From Bacteroidota bacterium (lineage in GTDB: Bacteria; Bacteroidota; Bacteroidia; Chitinophagales; Chitinophagaceae), in NCBI GenBank assembly GCA_026391115.1, contig JAPLER010000107.1:2106-27202 (forward strand): a stretch of 25,097 bases of DNA, read 5' to 3'. Numbering within the stretch: position 1 is the stretch's first letter; every line of letters starts with the position of its first letter. Both the position numbers and the translations under genes were made by a program. Below are positions 24,433-25,097 of the stretch, piece by piece. Under the pieces are notes generated by a model. That model saw only the letters and a program-made list of their open reading frames with translations, was not told the origin of the DNA and did not search any database.

Positions 24433-24726
24433 TTAGTTTTTTTCATTTTGTATAATAAAAACATCTTCTCCTTTCTTTTTCATGAAGTATCTTTCTCTTG
24501 CAAATTTTTCTAAAGTTTCTTTACTTGTTTTTATGTCGCTCAATTCTTGTTTTGCAATTTCAGTTTGTTTTTTAAAGTAATCTTCTTTTTGCTCTAATTG
24601 TCTTAATTCTTCAAGTCGTTTTCTTTGAGTAAACAAATCTGTGTCATCAAAAAATACAATCCATACTAATACAAATACAACTGCAATTAAATATTTGTTT
24701 AAAAGTATAGATGCATATTTTTTCAT
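24433..24726 (-). CDS. Septum formation initiator, DivIC/FtsB family
   Basis: This 97-residue protein has a short cytoplasmic N-terminus, one transmembrane segment (about residues 11-27) and a coiled coil (about 33-75), followed by the FtsB-like end FARERYFMKKKGEDVFII. Members belong to the divisome complex with FtsL and FtsQ at the septum. Order, length and the late ARE-x-x-x-MKK-GE signature match. The next gene upstream on the same strand is a TIGR02757 protein, 34 bp away. Confidence 0.88.
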   Translation of the reverse strand: MKKYASILLNKYLIAVVFVLVWIVFFDDTDLFTQRKRLEELRQLEQKEDYFKKQTEIAKQELSDIKTSKETLEKFARERYFMKKKGEDVFIIQNEKN

Positions 24727-24760
24727 AGTGTGAAAATAAAAATATAGTGTAAAAAAAAAA

Positions 24761-25097
24761 CTAATGTGTAAAACTCATTTTTTCGGTAACCCCTAGGCTA
24801 AACAATGCAAAATCGTATTTTACAGGATCATTTGCATCTAATTGTTTTAAGTAGCTTGTAAGTTCCAGTGCTGTTTGCCAACTAGCTTTTTTGTTATTGA
24901 GTAATTGATAATGATTAGCTACATTCATAACATGTACATCTAGTGGAATAATCAATTGACTGGATTTAATATTTTTCCAAATCCCAAAATCAACTTCATT
25001 TTTATCATTTCTTACCATCCATCTAAAATACATATTTAATCTTTTACAAGCACTATTTTTATTAGGCGATGCAATATGTTTTTGTGTTCTTATTGGG
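24761..25097 (-). CDS. TIGR02757 (DUF2400) family protein, 5'-truncated by the window edge
   Basis: The frame is open from the window end down to the stop at 24761, so the N-terminus lies outside the window. The visible 112 residues include HIASPNKNSACKRLNMYFRWMVR, read from upstream of the internal ATG at 25033, followed by VDFGIWKN, SQLIIPLDVHVMNVANHYQLL and LDANDPVKYDFALFSLG. These are the conserved blocks of the TIGR02757 family, which is widespread in Bacteroidota and has no established function; the helical pattern suggests relation to HhH-type DNA glycosylase-like folds (inference). ATG 25033 is an internal methionine. Confidence 0.85.
   Translation of the reverse strand, partial: PIRTQKHIASPNKNSACKRLNMYFRWMVRNDKNEVDFGIWKNIKSSQLIIPLDVHVMNVANHYQLLNNKKASWQTALELTSYLKQLDANDPVKYDFALFSLGVTEKMSFTH

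Overview
The window looks like a chromosomal segment from a member of the Bacteroidota, probably a Chitinophagales- or Sphingobacteria-like lineage. This is inferred from several signs: strongly AT-rich DNA with AT-rich codon use, very few recognisable Shine-Dalgarno sequences, a promoter upstream of acpP that fits the Bacteroidota TTTG / TAnnTTTG pattern, and a gene set typical of the phylum (futalosine menaquinone pathway, ribE-ribBA-ribH beside ribD, TIGR02757-family and DivIC/FtsB proteins). Almost everything is housekeeping metabolism. I see no tRNA, rRNA, CRISPR array, intact insertion sequence or prophage.

Layout. (1) 1-2893: end of a sigma-54 activator, a strong shared terminator, then acpP and fabF on the minus strand. 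fabF is broken in its middle. (2) 2894-7044: cinA, also broken by an internal deletion, then a lipoyl-dependent E2 acyltransferase and a convergent GT9 glycosyltransferase. (3) 7045-9542: the only loosely packed part. It holds a minus-strand operon (rubrerythrin-like lipoprotein, DUF2231-like membrane protein, DoxX-like membrane protein) between two gaps of about 400-450 bp that carry a perfect palindrome, an ORF remnant and hairpins. (4) 9543-12912: riboflavin synthesis, with ribE-ribBA-ribH on the minus strand and ribD divergent from them across 44 bp. (5) 12913-15533: a minus-strand group of a YcxB-like protein, a secreted esterase and an MFS transporter. (6) 15681-20377: a plus-strand run of a flavin-reductase-like protein, mqnB, mqnD, a DUF1572/DinB-like protein, folD and queE. 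(7) 20379-25097: mtgA with an aminotransferase, rsgA, an enoyl-CoA hydratase, a small hypothetical protein, a DivIC/FtsB-like protein and the C-terminal part of a TIGR02757 protein.

How the genes fit together. acpP and fabF serve fatty acid elongation. The four rib genes cover the committed steps from GTP and ribulose 5-phosphate to riboflavin, except the phosphatase step. mqnB and mqnD are two steps of futalosine-dependent menaquinone synthesis. folD supplies one-carbon folates, and queE makes a 7-deazaguanine precursor. mtgA and the DivIC/FtsB-like protein act in the cell envelope and division.

The points most worth a second look are the two frame-breaking internal deletions in fabF (about 23 nt) and cinA (about 73 nt) only 1.6 kb apart, a 7-bp tandem repeat inside queE, and the rubrerythrin lipoprotein operon, whose rubredoxin-like knuckle lacks its fourth cysteine. 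I did not find a convincing new defence or mobile system here.
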